From UBA11740 sp049273695 (GTDB taxonomy: Bacteria; Acidobacteriota; Blastocatellia; Pyrinomonadales; Pyrinomonadaceae): a DNA stretch of 64,000 nt. The stretch lies in NCBI GenBank assembly GCA_049273695.1, contig JBASRE010000036.1, positions 1 through 64,000 on the forward strand. The letters run 5' to 3'. Below the pieces are notes generated by a model that ran no database searches, was not told the DNA's origin, and was given only the letters and a program-made list of their open reading frames with translations. The position numbers were made by a program, and so were the translations under genes. Positions 1 through 8,454 of the stretch are shown piece by piece; position 1 is the first letter of the stretch; each line of letters starts with the position of its first letter.

Positions 1-180
1 TTCAGCCCGGTGATGAACAGACCGTGAGAATCATAGGAACCGTTTCAACGGTTTCTCAGTGTCGTTTGGAGGGCAAGTCCTTCGCAGCCAATCGCCTGAG
101 TATCTTGAGAAGCAGTAAACCGTTAAAACGGTTCACTAGTCTCGTACTTTGCTTATCACCGGGCTAAAGCCCGGTGTCAA
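1..180. repeat. Intergenic palindromic repeat cluster (REP-like)
   Basis: Several short inverted repeats lie in tandem downstream of groEL. About 37-56 is an arm pair of the type AACCGTTTCAACGGTTT, 116-135 is AAACCGTTAAAACGGTT, and 156-178 is CACCGGGCTAAAGCCCGGTG. Positions 1-12 look like the end of another arm of the last type. The same arm types recur at 55.64-55.79 kb between the cysteine desulfurase and the NifU-like gene. No ORF is credible here. The repeats probably form stem-loops in RNA or DNA; their function is unknown. Confidence 0.75.
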
Positions 181-220
181 TGAGAGCTGCCGCTTAGGAC
201 TTTTTGAGGAAAGCGGCGGA

Positions 221-258
221 AAAGACAGGAAGCCCCGAACTAAGAAATGAGGCTTCCC
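221..258 (-). terminator. Probable terminator of groES-groEL
   Basis: On the minus strand, immediately after the groEL stop, GGAAGCC pairs with GGCTTCC across a 16-base loop and is followed by TGTCTTTT. This resembles an intrinsic terminator, although the T-run is interrupted. Confidence 0.5.
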
Positions 259-273
259 ATCCAGTCAGGGGAA

Positions 274-1920
274 TTACATGTCCATGCCGCCGGGCATTGC
301 CCGTGGCTTGCTATCGTCCTGGAGCTCAGAAATCAGAGCTTCAGTCGTAAGCATCAGGCCTGCGATTGACGCGGCGTTTTGTAAGGCGCAACGCGTGACC
401 TTCGCAGGATCGATTACGCCCGCGGCCACGAGGTCTTCAAAAGTCTCGGTCGCCGCGTTGTAACCAATGTTCGGGTTCTTTTCCGCGCGAACTTTCTCGA
501 CGATCACTGCGCCTTCTTTGCCTGCGTTAGCGACTATCTGACGCAGCGGCTCTTCCAATGCGCGCCGCACGATGTTGACGCCAATCTGCTCGTCTACATC
601 GCCAGTCACTTCGCCGTCTTCATCCGTTTCGAATAGCTTGAACTTATCGAGTGCCTTCGCCGCGCGAATTAGAACCACACCGCCGCCGGGCACGATGCCT
701 TCTTCAACAGCTGCGCGGGTTGCGTTCATCGCATCTTCGACGCGGGCCTTCTTCTCTTTGAGTTCCGTTTCCGTCGCCGCGCCGACCCGAATTACCGCCA
801 CGCCGCCGACCAGTTTCGCCAGCCGCTCCTGCAATTTCTCGCGATCGTAATCCGACGACGATTCTTCGATCTGGGCCTTAAGAGTCTTCACCCGAGCTTG
901 TACGTCCTTGGTGCTGCCGTCGCCATCGATGATGGTCGTCGTATCTTTATCGAGCGTCACCCGCCGCGCGCTGCCAAGGTCTTCAAGCTTGACGTTCTCA
1001 AGTTTGATCCCGAGGTCGTCGCTGATGACTTTGCCGCCAGTCAGGACTGCAATGTCTTCGAGCATGGCTTTGCGGCGATCACCAAAGCCTGGCGCTTTCA
1101 CCGCGGCCACTGCGATCGTACCGCGCAATTTGTTCACCACGAGCGTCGCCAGCGCTTCGCCTTCGACGTCCTCGGCAATAATCAAGAGCGGCTTGCCCAG
1201 CCTGGCTGCCTGCTCAAGGATGGGCAGCATGTCCCGCAGCGAGGAAATCTTTTTCTCGCTAAGAAGGATGACCGGGTTCTCCAGCTCAACTTCCATGCTT
1301 TCCGGATCGGTGACGAAGTAGGGCGAGAGGTAGCCGCGATCGAATTGCATTCCTTCGACCACTTCCAACGCAGTCTCCATCGTTTTCGAGTCTTCGACGG
1401 TGATGACCCCGTCCTTACCTACCTTCTCCATTGCCTCGGCAATCAACTCGCCAATGGTGTGATCACCGTTCGCTGAAATGGTTCCGACCTGGGCGATCAT
1501 TTCGCCCGTGACCGGCTTCGCCATTTTCTCAATCTCTTTGGTGGCACGCTCGACTGCCTTGTCGATGCCGCGCTTCAAGGCCATCGGGTTCGCACCCGCC
1601 GCGACGGTTTTTACGCCTTCACGGAAAATAGCCTGCGCCAGCACAGTCGCGGTGGTGGTTCCGTCGCCGGCGACATCGCTGGTTTTCGAAGCCACTTCGC
1701 GCACCATTTGCGCACCCATGTTCTCCATCGGATCTTTGAGCTCGATCTCTTTAGCTACAGTTACACCGTCTTTGGTGATGGTCGGGCTGCCGTATTTCTT
1801 ATCGAGTACAACATTCCGCCCCTTTGGTCCCAGCGTAATTTTGACTGCGTCGGCGAGCTGATTGACGCCACGTAAAATTGCTCCGCGCGATTCTTCGCCA
1901 TGAGTTATCTGTTTTGCCAT
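274..1920 (-). CDS. groL: Chaperonin GroEL (HSP60)
   Basis: This is the 60-kDa cytosolic chaperonin subunit, which folds client proteins in an ATP-driven double ring with the GroES lid. At 548 residues it has the standard length. The N-terminus MAKQITHGEESRGAILRGVN, the nucleotide-binding VAGDGTTTATVLAQ segment and the GGG near residue 415 are all in place. The C-terminus ends MPGGMDM, with only one GGM unit. The start is supported by AGGAG about 12 bases upstream. It follows groES by 64 bp and is the second gene of the operon. I saw no CIRCE inverted repeat upstream of the operon. Confidence 0.98.
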   Translation of the reverse strand: MAKQITHGEESRGAILRGVNQLADAVKITLGPKGRNVVLDKKYGSPTITKDGVTVAKEIELKDPMENMGAQMVREVASKTSDVAGDGTTTATVLAQAIFREGVKTVAAGANPMALKRGIDKAVERATKEIEKMAKPVTGEMIAQVGTISANGDHTIGELIAEAMEKVGKDGVITVEDSKTMETALEVVEGMQFDRGYLSPYFVTDPESMEVELENPVILLSEKKISSLRDMLPILEQAARLGKPLLIIAEDVEGEALATLVVNKLRGTIAVAAVKAPGFGDRRKAMLEDIAVLTGGKVISDDLGIKLENVKLEDLGSARRVTLDKDTTTIIDGDGSTKDVQARVKTLKAQIEESSSDYDREKLQERLAKLVGGVAVIRVGAATETELKEKKARVEDAMNATRAAVEEGIVPGGGVVLIRAAKALDKFKLFETDEDGEVTGDVDEQIGVNIVRRALEEPLRQIVANAGKEGAVIVEKVRAEKNPNIGYNAATETFEDLVAAGVIDPAKVTRCALQNAASIAGLMLTTEALISELQDDSKPRAMPGGMDM

Positions 1921-1984
1921 AGTCTTTTTTCTTCTCCTAAATCAATGTTGTGAACGCAAACTGTCGGTCTGCGGATACCAAAAC

Positions 1985-2314
1985 CTATTTGCCTTTTTTG
2001 CCACCGGCAGCGGCGCCCGCGCGCGTGATAACGCCAAGAATCTCGTCCTCGCGCATGATCAAAAGCTCTTCGCCATTGACCTTGATCTCAGAACTGCTGT
2101 ACTTGCCGAACAGGACGCGATCTCCTGCTTTGACGTCCAGCGCCTGGCGCGTTCCATCTTCCTTGTACTTCCCCAGGCCTGCGGCGATTACTTCACCCTC
2201 TTGCGGTTTCTCTTTCGCTGAGTCGGGAATAATGATGCCTCCGCGAACCTGTTCGCCTTCATCAATGCGTTTCACGATTACGCGATCGTGCAGTGGCTGG
2301 ATCTTCATTGTCAT
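1985..2314 (-). CDS. groS: Co-chaperonin GroES (HSP10)
   Basis: This 109-residue protein is the GroEL lid. It contains the family pattern KIQPLHDRVIVKR at the N-terminus, the mobile loop EGEQVRGGIIIPDSAKEKP, and GDRVLFGKYSSSEIKVNGEE. The C-terminus carries an extra Gly/Lys-rich tail, AGGKKGK. Two ATGs, at 2314 and 2308, are possible starts; I used the outer one. It is the first gene of the groES-groEL operon. Confidence 0.97.
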   Translation of the reverse strand: MTMKIQPLHDRVIVKRIDEGEQVRGGIIIPDSAKEKPQEGEVIAAGLGKYKEDGTRQALDVKAGDRVLFGKYSSSEIKVNGEELLIMREDEILGVITRAGAAAGGKKGK

Positions 2315-2774
2315 ATGCTTTGTTCAATCTCTTTCTAATGTGTTCGGCCAGGAGCGTTAGGCGCGCGAATGACACAACGGGCTTGTTTGGATTAGAAAAT
2401 CACAGCAACAAGACGGTCGTGTGTCGGACTCACAGCGAAGCTAATTTACAGCCTGAGCTCTTGGTAGTTGAGCTGTAGATGTCAGATGGTCTGGCAGATT
2501 CCAGAAGAGCTGAGAAAGGAGTTAGCTGGTCTCGGTTCTGTTTGACCTTACGCTTGAAGGCACTATATGTCAAAGGGAGCATATAGGACGCAAGCAACAT
2601 ATAAGCGCATGCGATTGAGAAAAGCGGCGCCTACGAGAGCTGTCACCGGCGAGCAGAGGTAGATGGGAAGTATCACTGGCAGTGCAATTTCCCTTTCTGA
2701 AGCCTCTCACGTAGGGTAAAATCGTTCCCGGCGAATTGGTCGCCCTTCAAAGATAACGACGCGAATATCCACTA
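2315..2774. other. Divergent intergenic region groES / crp-like gene
   Basis: This 460-bp stretch has no credible gene. It must hold the groES promoter on the minus strand and the promoter of the Crp/Fnr-type gene on the plus strand. CATATA recurs at about 2590 and 2611, and CTATATG occurs near 2565, about 165-210 bp before the regulator gene. The significance is unknown. I found no CIRCE element (TTAGCACTC-N9-GAGTGCTAA). Confidence 0.6.
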
Positions 2775-3488
2775 GTGTCTATGACAGCAGTACTCTCCGA
2801 GCCAGTTGACAACCGGCTGCTCGCCGCGCTTCCGCCGGATGAGTATGAACGGTTGCGACCAAACCTGCGGCCGGTTTCATTCTCTCTCGGTGAGGTTGTC
2901 TATGAATTTGGCGGAGAACTGGACTACGTCTTCTTTCCTACAAACTCGATCGTCTCTCTCCTCTACACCATGGAAAACGGTACCAGCGCTGAAATGGGTT
3001 TGACTGGCAACGATGGTGTAGTCGGGATCGCTCTCTTCATGGGCGGCGGAACTATGCCCAATCGCGCCGTCGTCCAGAGCGCCGGTGGCGCGCTCAGGAT
3101 GAAAGCAAAGGTGCTGCAAGATGAGTTCGCGCTCGGCGGCAAATTCCAATACCTGCTGTTGCGTTACACCCAGGCGCTGATTACTCAGATCTCACAAACG
3201 GCTGTTTGCAACCGGCTACACTCAGTGGAGCAGCAACTATGCCGTTGGCTTCTGTTGAGCTATGACCGCATCCCAGGAGATGAACTGATCATGACTCAGG
3301 AACTGATTGCGGACATGTTGGGGGTGCGCCGCGAGGGTGTGACGGTCGCTGCCGGTCGCCTCCAGGATTCAGGGGCGATTAGTTATGTGCGCGGCCATAT
3401 TAAGATCGTCGACCGCAAGAAGCTGGAAGCGACCGTCTGTGAGTGTTACCGGGTAGTAAAAGACGAGTTCGCGCGGCTGCTGGGATAA
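2775..3488 (+). CDS. Crp/Fnr-family transcription regulator
   Basis: This 237-residue protein has an N-terminal cyclic-nucleotide-binding-like beta-roll at about residues 20-140. Visible patterns there are FSLGEVVYEFGGELDYVFF and EMGLTGNDGVVGIALFMGGG. A long dimerisation helix follows, with a C-terminal winged helix at about 150-225 that includes MTQELIADMLGVRREGVTVA. The typical phosphate-binding Arg-Ser/Thr pair for cAMP is not obvious, so the ligand is open. The reading frame opens with GTG at 2775; ATG at 2781 is an equally good start. It stands alone. CRP-spaced palindromes found downstream in the window could be its operators (inference). Confidence 0.9.
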   Translation: MSMTAVLSEPVDNRLLAALPPDEYERLRPNLRPVSFSLGEVVYEFGGELDYVFFPTNSIVSLLYTMENGTSAEMGLTGNDGVVGIALFMGGGTMPNRAVVQSAGGALRMKAKVLQDEFALGGKFQYLLLRYTQALITQISQTAVCNRLHSVEQQLCRWLLLSYDRIPGDELIMTQELIADMLGVRREGVTVAAGRLQDSGAISYVRGHIKIVDRKKLEATVCECYRVVKDEFARLLG

Positions 3489-3593
3489 ACTCCTTCAATC
3501 TTCCAAAAGCCCGGAACCAAATTCCGTTCAGCTTGCTAATTGTTTCAGTCCGGAAGAGCCAAAACAGGCGCCTTCGACCGGATTAGTGGGCAC

Positions 3594-3620
3594 TGTATGT
3601 TAGCGCACAGACCGCTATTC
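3594..3620 (+). promoter_or_regulatory. CRP-like palindromic motif, copy 1
   Basis: TGTATGTTAGCGCACAGACC is followed by GCTATTC. It aligns base for base with copies near 5499 and 17158 (consensus TGTGTGNTAACGCACAGACC). The core is TGTR-N8-CACA. It sits just upstream of the DsbA-like remnant. Confidence 0.5.
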
Positions 3621-3644
3621 TTCTTGAGTGCTAGAAAGATTTTC

Positions 3645-3875
3645 GTGATTAATCGCCTTGCCTATGATCTCTATTCGGATCCCGACTCGCCGATGGCGGG
3701 GAATCCGAAAGGAGACGTAACCATCGTAGTGTTCTTTGACTACAACTGTGGTTATTGCAAATCGACCTTGCCCGCGTTGCAAACCCTGCTCTCCAAAGAC
3801 CGGTCGATTAGGATTGTTTACAAAGAATTTCCGATCCTGAGCCCTGAGTCTCAGTTGGCCGCGCAAGCTGCGTAA
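3645..3875 (+). pseudogene. Truncated DsbA/Com1-like thioredoxin-fold remnant
   Basis: The frame from GTG 3645 encodes about 76 residues that match the front half of a DsbA-family (Com1/27-kDa outer-membrane-protein type) oxidoreductase. It has DPDSPMAGNPKGDVTIVVFF, the redox motif DYNCGYCK, and IRIVYKEFPILSPESQLAAQAA, then a TAA. The helical insertion and the cis-Pro region that complete the fold are absent, so the thioredoxin fold cannot form normally. No continuation is apparent in other frames before the next gene. An upstream extension to 3540 looks non-coding. I read it as a gene remnant; a tiny active CxxC protein is less likely. Confidence 0.65.
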
Positions 3876-3952
3876 CGCGATCATGCAGCTCAGCTCAGTA
3901 ATGAGTGCTGCGCCGAAAAACAAAACGATTGGCAAAAAAGGAGCCGCAGAAA

Positions 3953-5452
3953 ATGAAACCGAATGTCAACTCAAAGTCCAAATTTGCGAGCAAAATAATT
4001 AAACTGAGTTCACGCAAGCTATTGGCGTACCTGGGGTGTTTAGTCCTGGGCAGTTTATTTTCATTTTACCTTTGTACTGTGGTCTTGGCATGGGATGCCG
4101 GAAATCCGAACCACCAATGCGTGACAAGCGAATGCACCGGAGGAGTGGTCAAGCCACAACTCGGTTTTCTTGATGTGCTGGTGGGTTGGTTTTCAATGAG
4201 CAGGGTGGCTGATTGTCCGGCTGGGTACACAAATAATGGCCTGACCTGCGGTCGTGGGGCCCACACCATCGTTGCGCCCAACAGAGTCGCGAATTGCCCG
4301 GCGGGATACACAAATACGGGAGTGTCGTGCTACAGGGGGCCTAGTACATACCGTAAAGGCTGTACCACCGTTTTCAAAAAGTATCCGTGTAGTCCGGGTT
4401 ATACGGACAACGGCTGCTTCTGCGGAAGGGGCGCCAGTTCAATGTCCCTCAGCCATGCGGTGTGTCCCGCTGGATACCACAAAGGCCCCACACAACTATG
4501 TCTCAAGGACTGCCCGGCGGGCTACTCGAACACTGGCGTAGGTACATGCTTCCGTGGCGTGTCGACTCTTCCTATGTCCTCCATGACGTGCAGGCCGGGT
4601 GAAGTAGGCGACTCTGGCCGTTGCATTCCCGTTCCTAACATAAAATTGAGGGGAAACACGCATTTGTGGGTAGTTAATCGCGCCTTAGAGCTGCTGGCAA
4701 AATCCTCAGATCCTGTAGCCGTGACAGCGGTGACAAAAATGAATGAATCGGCTTGCAGGGTCCAATGGCAACAGGGACTCTATGATGGAGATGAACCCGG
4801 TAATGCGGATGACCCAACAAAACTCAATTCGACCGCGGGCACGCACTTCTACAATCCCACCGGTAAAGATGCCTTTGGCAACCCAACCAGCGCAACGACT
4901 TATCTTGTTGGAGGCGTTGACGTGTCCACCGGCGGCCTGCAGGGGAGGAGAAATTTGAATGCAAGACAGGTGGCTAACCTTCACATTAGAGATTTGCCGT
5001 CTTCTAATCCAACCTCTATGCACGGGTGTTATTCATTGGGCCGCGCTCTGCACTATATGACCGATATGACACAACCCATGCACACCGCCAGTTTTAGTGG
5101 CGTGAGTAGTCCGATGTGGTTACATCCATATTTCGAAGCCTACGTGCCTTTTGTCCAAAACAAGTTTCCTGCCAACGGATCCTGGAGCGAGCGTTGGAAA
5201 GGCGAAAGCCCGGATGATTCCTTCCATAAAGCAGCCGTCCAATCAAATGCGCTGGCGCCAGCCTTAATGAAGGTACTAACTGTTTCAGGAAGGAAATGTA
5301 CCATCGGCGGGATCGATTTGTCCCCGCTTCCGTATGCCGGATATTGCTTTATTAACGACCCAAACGTGGACGCTCAGACCGGCGCGATTCTACAAGACGG
5401 ATACCAATCTACGGCCAGTTACATCTATAACGTTTTCAATAGCCATAGATAA
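3953..5452 (+). CDS. Secreted zinc phospholipase C-like protein with N-terminal Cys-rich repeats
   Basis: The start at ATG 3953 is preferred over GTG 3905 because AAGGAG lies nine bases before it and a signal peptide follows directly (basic stretch, then LAYLGCLVLGSLFSFYL, ending near VLAWDAG). Residues of about 65-225 hold six Cys repeats of the form CPAGYTNTGxxCxRG. The last 280 residues carry the order of metal ligands seen in zinc-dependent phospholipase C/S1-P1-type enzymes: HLW, GDEPG, GTHFY, ALHYMTDMTQPMH (HxxxDxxxxxH) and HPYFEAYV (HxxxE). It probably hydrolyses a phosphodiester, such as a phospholipid, outside the cytoplasm; the substrate is not shown. I know of no bacterial family with this exact repeat/enzyme pairing. 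Confidence 0.75.
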   Translation: MKPNVNSKSKFASKIIKLSSRKLLAYLGCLVLGSLFSFYLCTVVLAWDAGNPNHQCVTSECTGGVVKPQLGFLDVLVGWFSMSRVADCPAGYTNNGLTCGRGAHTIVAPNRVANCPAGYTNTGVSCYRGPSTYRKGCTTVFKKYPCSPGYTDNGCFCGRGASSMSLSHAVCPAGYHKGPTQLCLKDCPAGYSNTGVGTCFRGVSTLPMSSMTCRPGEVGDSGRCIPVPNIKLRGNTHLWVVNRALELLAKSSDPVAVTAVTKMNESACRVQWQQGLYDGDEPGNADDPTKLNSTAGTHFYNPTGKDAFGNPTSATTYLVGGVDVSTGGLQGRRNLNARQVANLHIRDLPSSNPTSMHGCYSLGRALHYMTDMTQPMHTASFSGVSSPMWLHPYFEAYVPFVQNKFPANGSWSERWKGESPDDSFHKAAVQSNALAPALMKVLTVSGRKCTIGGIDLSPLPYAGYCFINDPNVDAQTGAILQDGYQSTASYIYNVFNSHR

Positions 5453-5498
5453 GCCGTTACGTAAATGAAAAAATACTTCCTTCTGGAGTCTGGGGCTT

Positions 5499-5527
5499 TG
5501 TGTGGTAACGCACAGACCGCGATTTCC
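5499..5527 (+). promoter_or_regulatory. CRP-like palindromic motif, copy 2
   Basis: TGTGTGGTAACGCACAGACC is followed by GCGATTTC. It is nearly identical to copy 1 at 3594, including the flanking GC(G/T)ATT. It lies 240 bp upstream of the glycine-zipper protein gene, within a 314-bp intergenic region (5453-5766) that otherwise shows nothing recognisable. Confidence 0.5.
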
Positions 5528-5766
5528 TCACATGATATAAACCTCACTTAGCTCTGCTTTAGAAATTGCCTTTCGACATCTCGGATCGGGTCAGCAACCT
5601 TCTTCTTGAGCCGTCTGTAAATTTCCCGAAAAGGGCTGTAGCGAGAGGAAGTTGTCTCCACGTCTTTCCGTCTGATTCAAGTTACAACAGTCGGTGCAAT
5701 CAATAATTGAGGCGACGTGTGTTTGGAAAACATTGGTAACAGTTATCGAAAGCTGAAAAGGAAAAG

Positions 5767-7686
5767 ATGAAGAATTCAAAACGTTTAATGTCAGGATTTA
5801 TCCTGTTCGCGCTCGCCGTCATCGGCGTCACCGCACAGGCCCAGCGGCGGCCGGGCCGTGTCACTGACCGTCAGGTCACCACCATACTTCAACGAATCGA
5901 ACGGAGCACTAACACGTTCCGTAACAGTCTGAACATCGCCCTGGTGAACCAGCGCGTTGACCAGACGCGGTCCCAAAACGATATCAACAACTTCGAACCT
6001 GATTTGGGAACGGCAATCGATCAATTCAAGAATCGGTTCGCCACCCGACAGGCCGGGACTGTCGATGTGCAGAACATTCTGCAAAAAGCTTCGCTCGTGA
6101 ATGGTTTCATGAGTCGCAATCGCTTGAACACTCGAGTGCAGAACGATTGGGCGTTAGTCCGAACCGATCTGAATGCGCTGGCGACTGCCTATGGCATAAC
6201 CTGGCAATGGAACCGGGTTGAGTCGCAAGGCAACTCAAGTCAGTCATACAGGCTGCGGGACAACGAACTCAATCAGCTCATTCAGCGGATCGAGACAAGC
6301 GGCACCCGGTTCCAATCGAGTATCACGGATGCATTCAGCCGGAGCCGTTACGATCAAACGAGTATCGAAGTCAACATGAATGATGATGTGCGGGACTTCA
6401 AGAACGCGACGGCGCAATTGCGTAACCAGCACAACGCCAGACAGCCAGTGGCCGACGATGTCGAACGCATCCTCGCGCTGGCCAGACCGATTGACACTTT
6501 CATGCGCAGCAACCAGCTCACGAACCGGGCGCAGAGTGATTGGTCAACTCTGAAAAACGAACTAAACACGTTAGCCGGCGCATTCAATGTTTCTGCGAAT
6601 TGGCAGGACGGCAATCAGCCGGCCCTTCCGCAGTACAACTCCAATAGTCGCTTAACTGGAACGTACCGATTGGATTCGTCGCGTAGCGACAATCCTCGGG
6701 ATGTTACCGACCGCGCGACCCGGAATCTTCCCAGCAACCAACGACAGGGTGTCTATGACCGCATGATTGCCCGGCTCGAGTCGCCGCAAATGCTGGCCAT
6801 CGAGCGGAATAATTCCACCTTGAGCATGGCGTCAACGCGCGCTCAGCGGTCCACCTTTGAAGCCGACGGCGTCGAGCGCCAGGAGCAACTCAATGGTAGA
6901 ACAAGCCGTGTAACCGCAACCTTACGCGGAGACCAGTTGGCCGTGAACTCAACCGGCTACCGGGAAAATGATTTCAACGTCACTTTCGAGCCTATCGAGA
7001 ACGGCCGTCGATTGCGCGTAACGCGTGAAGTCTTCACGGAACGGCTGAACCAGCCCGTGATCGTTAACAGCATCTACGACCGGACTTCAGATGTTGCTCA
7101 ATGGAATATCTATAACGGTTCAGGACCAGTTCTCGGCAACACCGGCAAGAACAACGGCGAATTCATCCTCCGTGATGGTGAAACCGTAGTGGCTGTCTTG
7201 AACAATGACCTGACCACAAAGACGACCAGGCAGGGCGAACGGTTCACCCTGACGGTGCGCGAGCCTGGTCAGTACGAAGGCGCAGTCATCGAAGGCACGG
7301 TTGCCACTGTTACCAAAAGTGGAACGCTGACAGGCCGATCCGGAATGACGCTCAATTTCGACTCGATCCAGTTGCGCAACGGTCAAACATACAGATTCGC
7401 GGGAACTCTTTCGAGTGTAAGAAACGCGAATGGCGAGACGGTCAGGGTTGATAACGAAGGAAGCGCCCAAGGCGACAACCAGACAACTCAGACTGTTACC
7501 CGGACGGGGATTGGCACGGCCATCGGTGCGATCATCGGCGCAGTTGCCGGCGGCGGCAAAGGCGCAGCGATTGGCGCAGCCATCGGTGCGGCAGGAGGAG
7601 CCGGCTCAGTATTTGTCACAGGCAAGGAAAGCCTCGAACTTCCGCAAGGCACGGAACTAACCATTCGTGCCGGTTCGCCGAGATAA
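5767..7686 (+). CDS. Secreted envelope protein with duplicated helical domain and C-terminal glycine zipper
   Basis: The 639-residue product starts with a signal peptide (basic residues, hydrophobic core, cleavage near AQAQ at 26). Residues of about 35-140 and 165-275 are two copies of a helical unit (LQRIERSTNTFRNSLN versus IQRIETSGTRFQSSIT). A beta-rich middle region follows. The last 130 residues contain PGQYEGAVIEGTV, SIQLRNGQTYRF and a glycine zipper (IGTAIGAIIGAVAGGGKGAA), ending LPQGTELTIRAGSPR. The same C-terminal module occurs in the protein at 53126-54115. The glycine zipper suggests membrane association or oligomerisation at the envelope. Function unknown. AAAAGG lies just before the ATG. 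Confidence 0.8.
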   Translation: MKNSKRLMSGFILFALAVIGVTAQAQRRPGRVTDRQVTTILQRIERSTNTFRNSLNIALVNQRVDQTRSQNDINNFEPDLGTAIDQFKNRFATRQAGTVDVQNILQKASLVNGFMSRNRLNTRVQNDWALVRTDLNALATAYGITWQWNRVESQGNSSQSYRLRDNELNQLIQRIETSGTRFQSSITDAFSRSRYDQTSIEVNMNDDVRDFKNATAQLRNQHNARQPVADDVERILALARPIDTFMRSNQLTNRAQSDWSTLKNELNTLAGAFNVSANWQDGNQPALPQYNSNSRLTGTYRLDSSRSDNPRDVTDRATRNLPSNQRQGVYDRMIARLESPQMLAIERNNSTLSMASTRAQRSTFEADGVERQEQLNGRTSRVTATLRGDQLAVNSTGYRENDFNVTFEPIENGRRLRVTREVFTERLNQPVIVNSIYDRTSDVAQWNIYNGSGPVLGNTGKNNGEFILRDGETVVAVLNNDLTTKTTRQGERFTLTVREPGQYEGAVIEGTVATVTKSGTLTGRSGMTLNFDSIQLRNGQTYRFAGTLSSVRNANGETVRVDNEGSAQGDNQTTQTVTRTGIGTAIGAIIGAVAGGGKGAAIGAAIGAAGGAGSVFVTGKESLELPQGTELTIRAGSPR

Positions 7687-7875
7687 CCAGCGAGTGAGCA
7701 GCCTCAGTCGGTAATCACGACGAGATTGCTTCGCACCAATATCCATCGCGAGTCGGGGAGGGTTGCACGGTCGAGCGTGATCGTGAAACCCTCCTCTCTC
7801 GCGTTTAGGTTTGCAAGCTTTCCACACCGGGCCGATTCGTCGGCTGGCATCACAGGGATTCCACGAGTGCATGAG

Positions 7876-8397
7876 ATGAAAAAGCAGAGCAATCGCAACG
7901 CATGGAAGGGACTAGTGGCCGGTGTTGTTGGAGGCGTCGTGGCGTCCTGGGTCATGGATCGATTTCAGTACTGGTGGTTGTCCTTTGGCGGAGGCGACGA
8001 GCAACAGCTCCAGCAAACACCGATTGAGGAAGACGGCCAGGAGGAACCGGCGACCGTTAAGACTGCTTCCGCAATCTCGGAAGGCGTATTTAGTCATAGT
8101 CTTACTGCTCGAGAAAAAGAGATCGCAGGCCCTCTTGTTCACTATGCGGTGGGCACGAGCGCAGGCGCAGTTTACGGAGTTGCGGCGGAGTACGAACCGA
8201 AGGTGACCACGCTGGCGGGCATTCCGTTTGGCGCGGCGTTCTGGATGGTTGTGGACGAAGGAGCCCTGCCTGTCCTTGGACTGACAAAAGGCCCAGAGGC
8301 CTATCCGATCTCGACACATGCGTATGCGCTCGCCTCACATCTGGTGTTTGGATTAACGGCAGAGGTCGTGCGCAGCACGGTGCGGCGCGCCCTTTGA
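7876..8397 (+). CDS. YagU/DUF1440-like membrane protein
   Basis: From ATG 7876 the protein starts MKKQSNRNAWKGLVAGVVGG and has the first membrane segment GVVGGVVASWVMDRFQYWW. A polar stretch with many Glu and Gln residues follows, then two or three further hydrophobic segments (AVGTSAGAVYGVAAEY, GIPFGAAFWMVVDEGALPVLGL, AYALASHLVFGLTAEVV). This matches DUF1440 (YagU) inner-membrane proteins of unknown role. The frame stays open upstream to 7726, but those 50 residues are not membrane-like and I leave them out. Start confidence is moderate. Confidence 0.7.
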   Translation: MKKQSNRNAWKGLVAGVVGGVVASWVMDRFQYWWLSFGGGDEQQLQQTPIEEDGQEEPATVKTASAISEGVFSHSLTAREKEIAGPLVHYAVGTSAGAVYGVAAEYEPKVTTLAGIPFGAAFWMVVDEGALPVLGLTKGPEAYPISTHAYALASHLVFGLTAEVVRSTVRRAL

Positions 8398-8454
8398 TTA
8401 ACAGAAATCTTCCGTAGAATATCTTTCTACGCCGCTCCGATCGCAGCGTTTTCG

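Noticed and set aside
898..1476. 192-residue plus-strand ORF inside groEL
   Set aside because: It lies antisense to a fully conserved groEL and has no motif; it is a shadow of the GC-rich coding frame.
2450..2480. ACAGCCTGAGCTC...GTTGAGCTGT partial palindrome upstream of groES
   Set aside because: The arms do not pair cleanly and it is not the CIRCE element (TTAGCACTC-N9-GAGTGCTAA).
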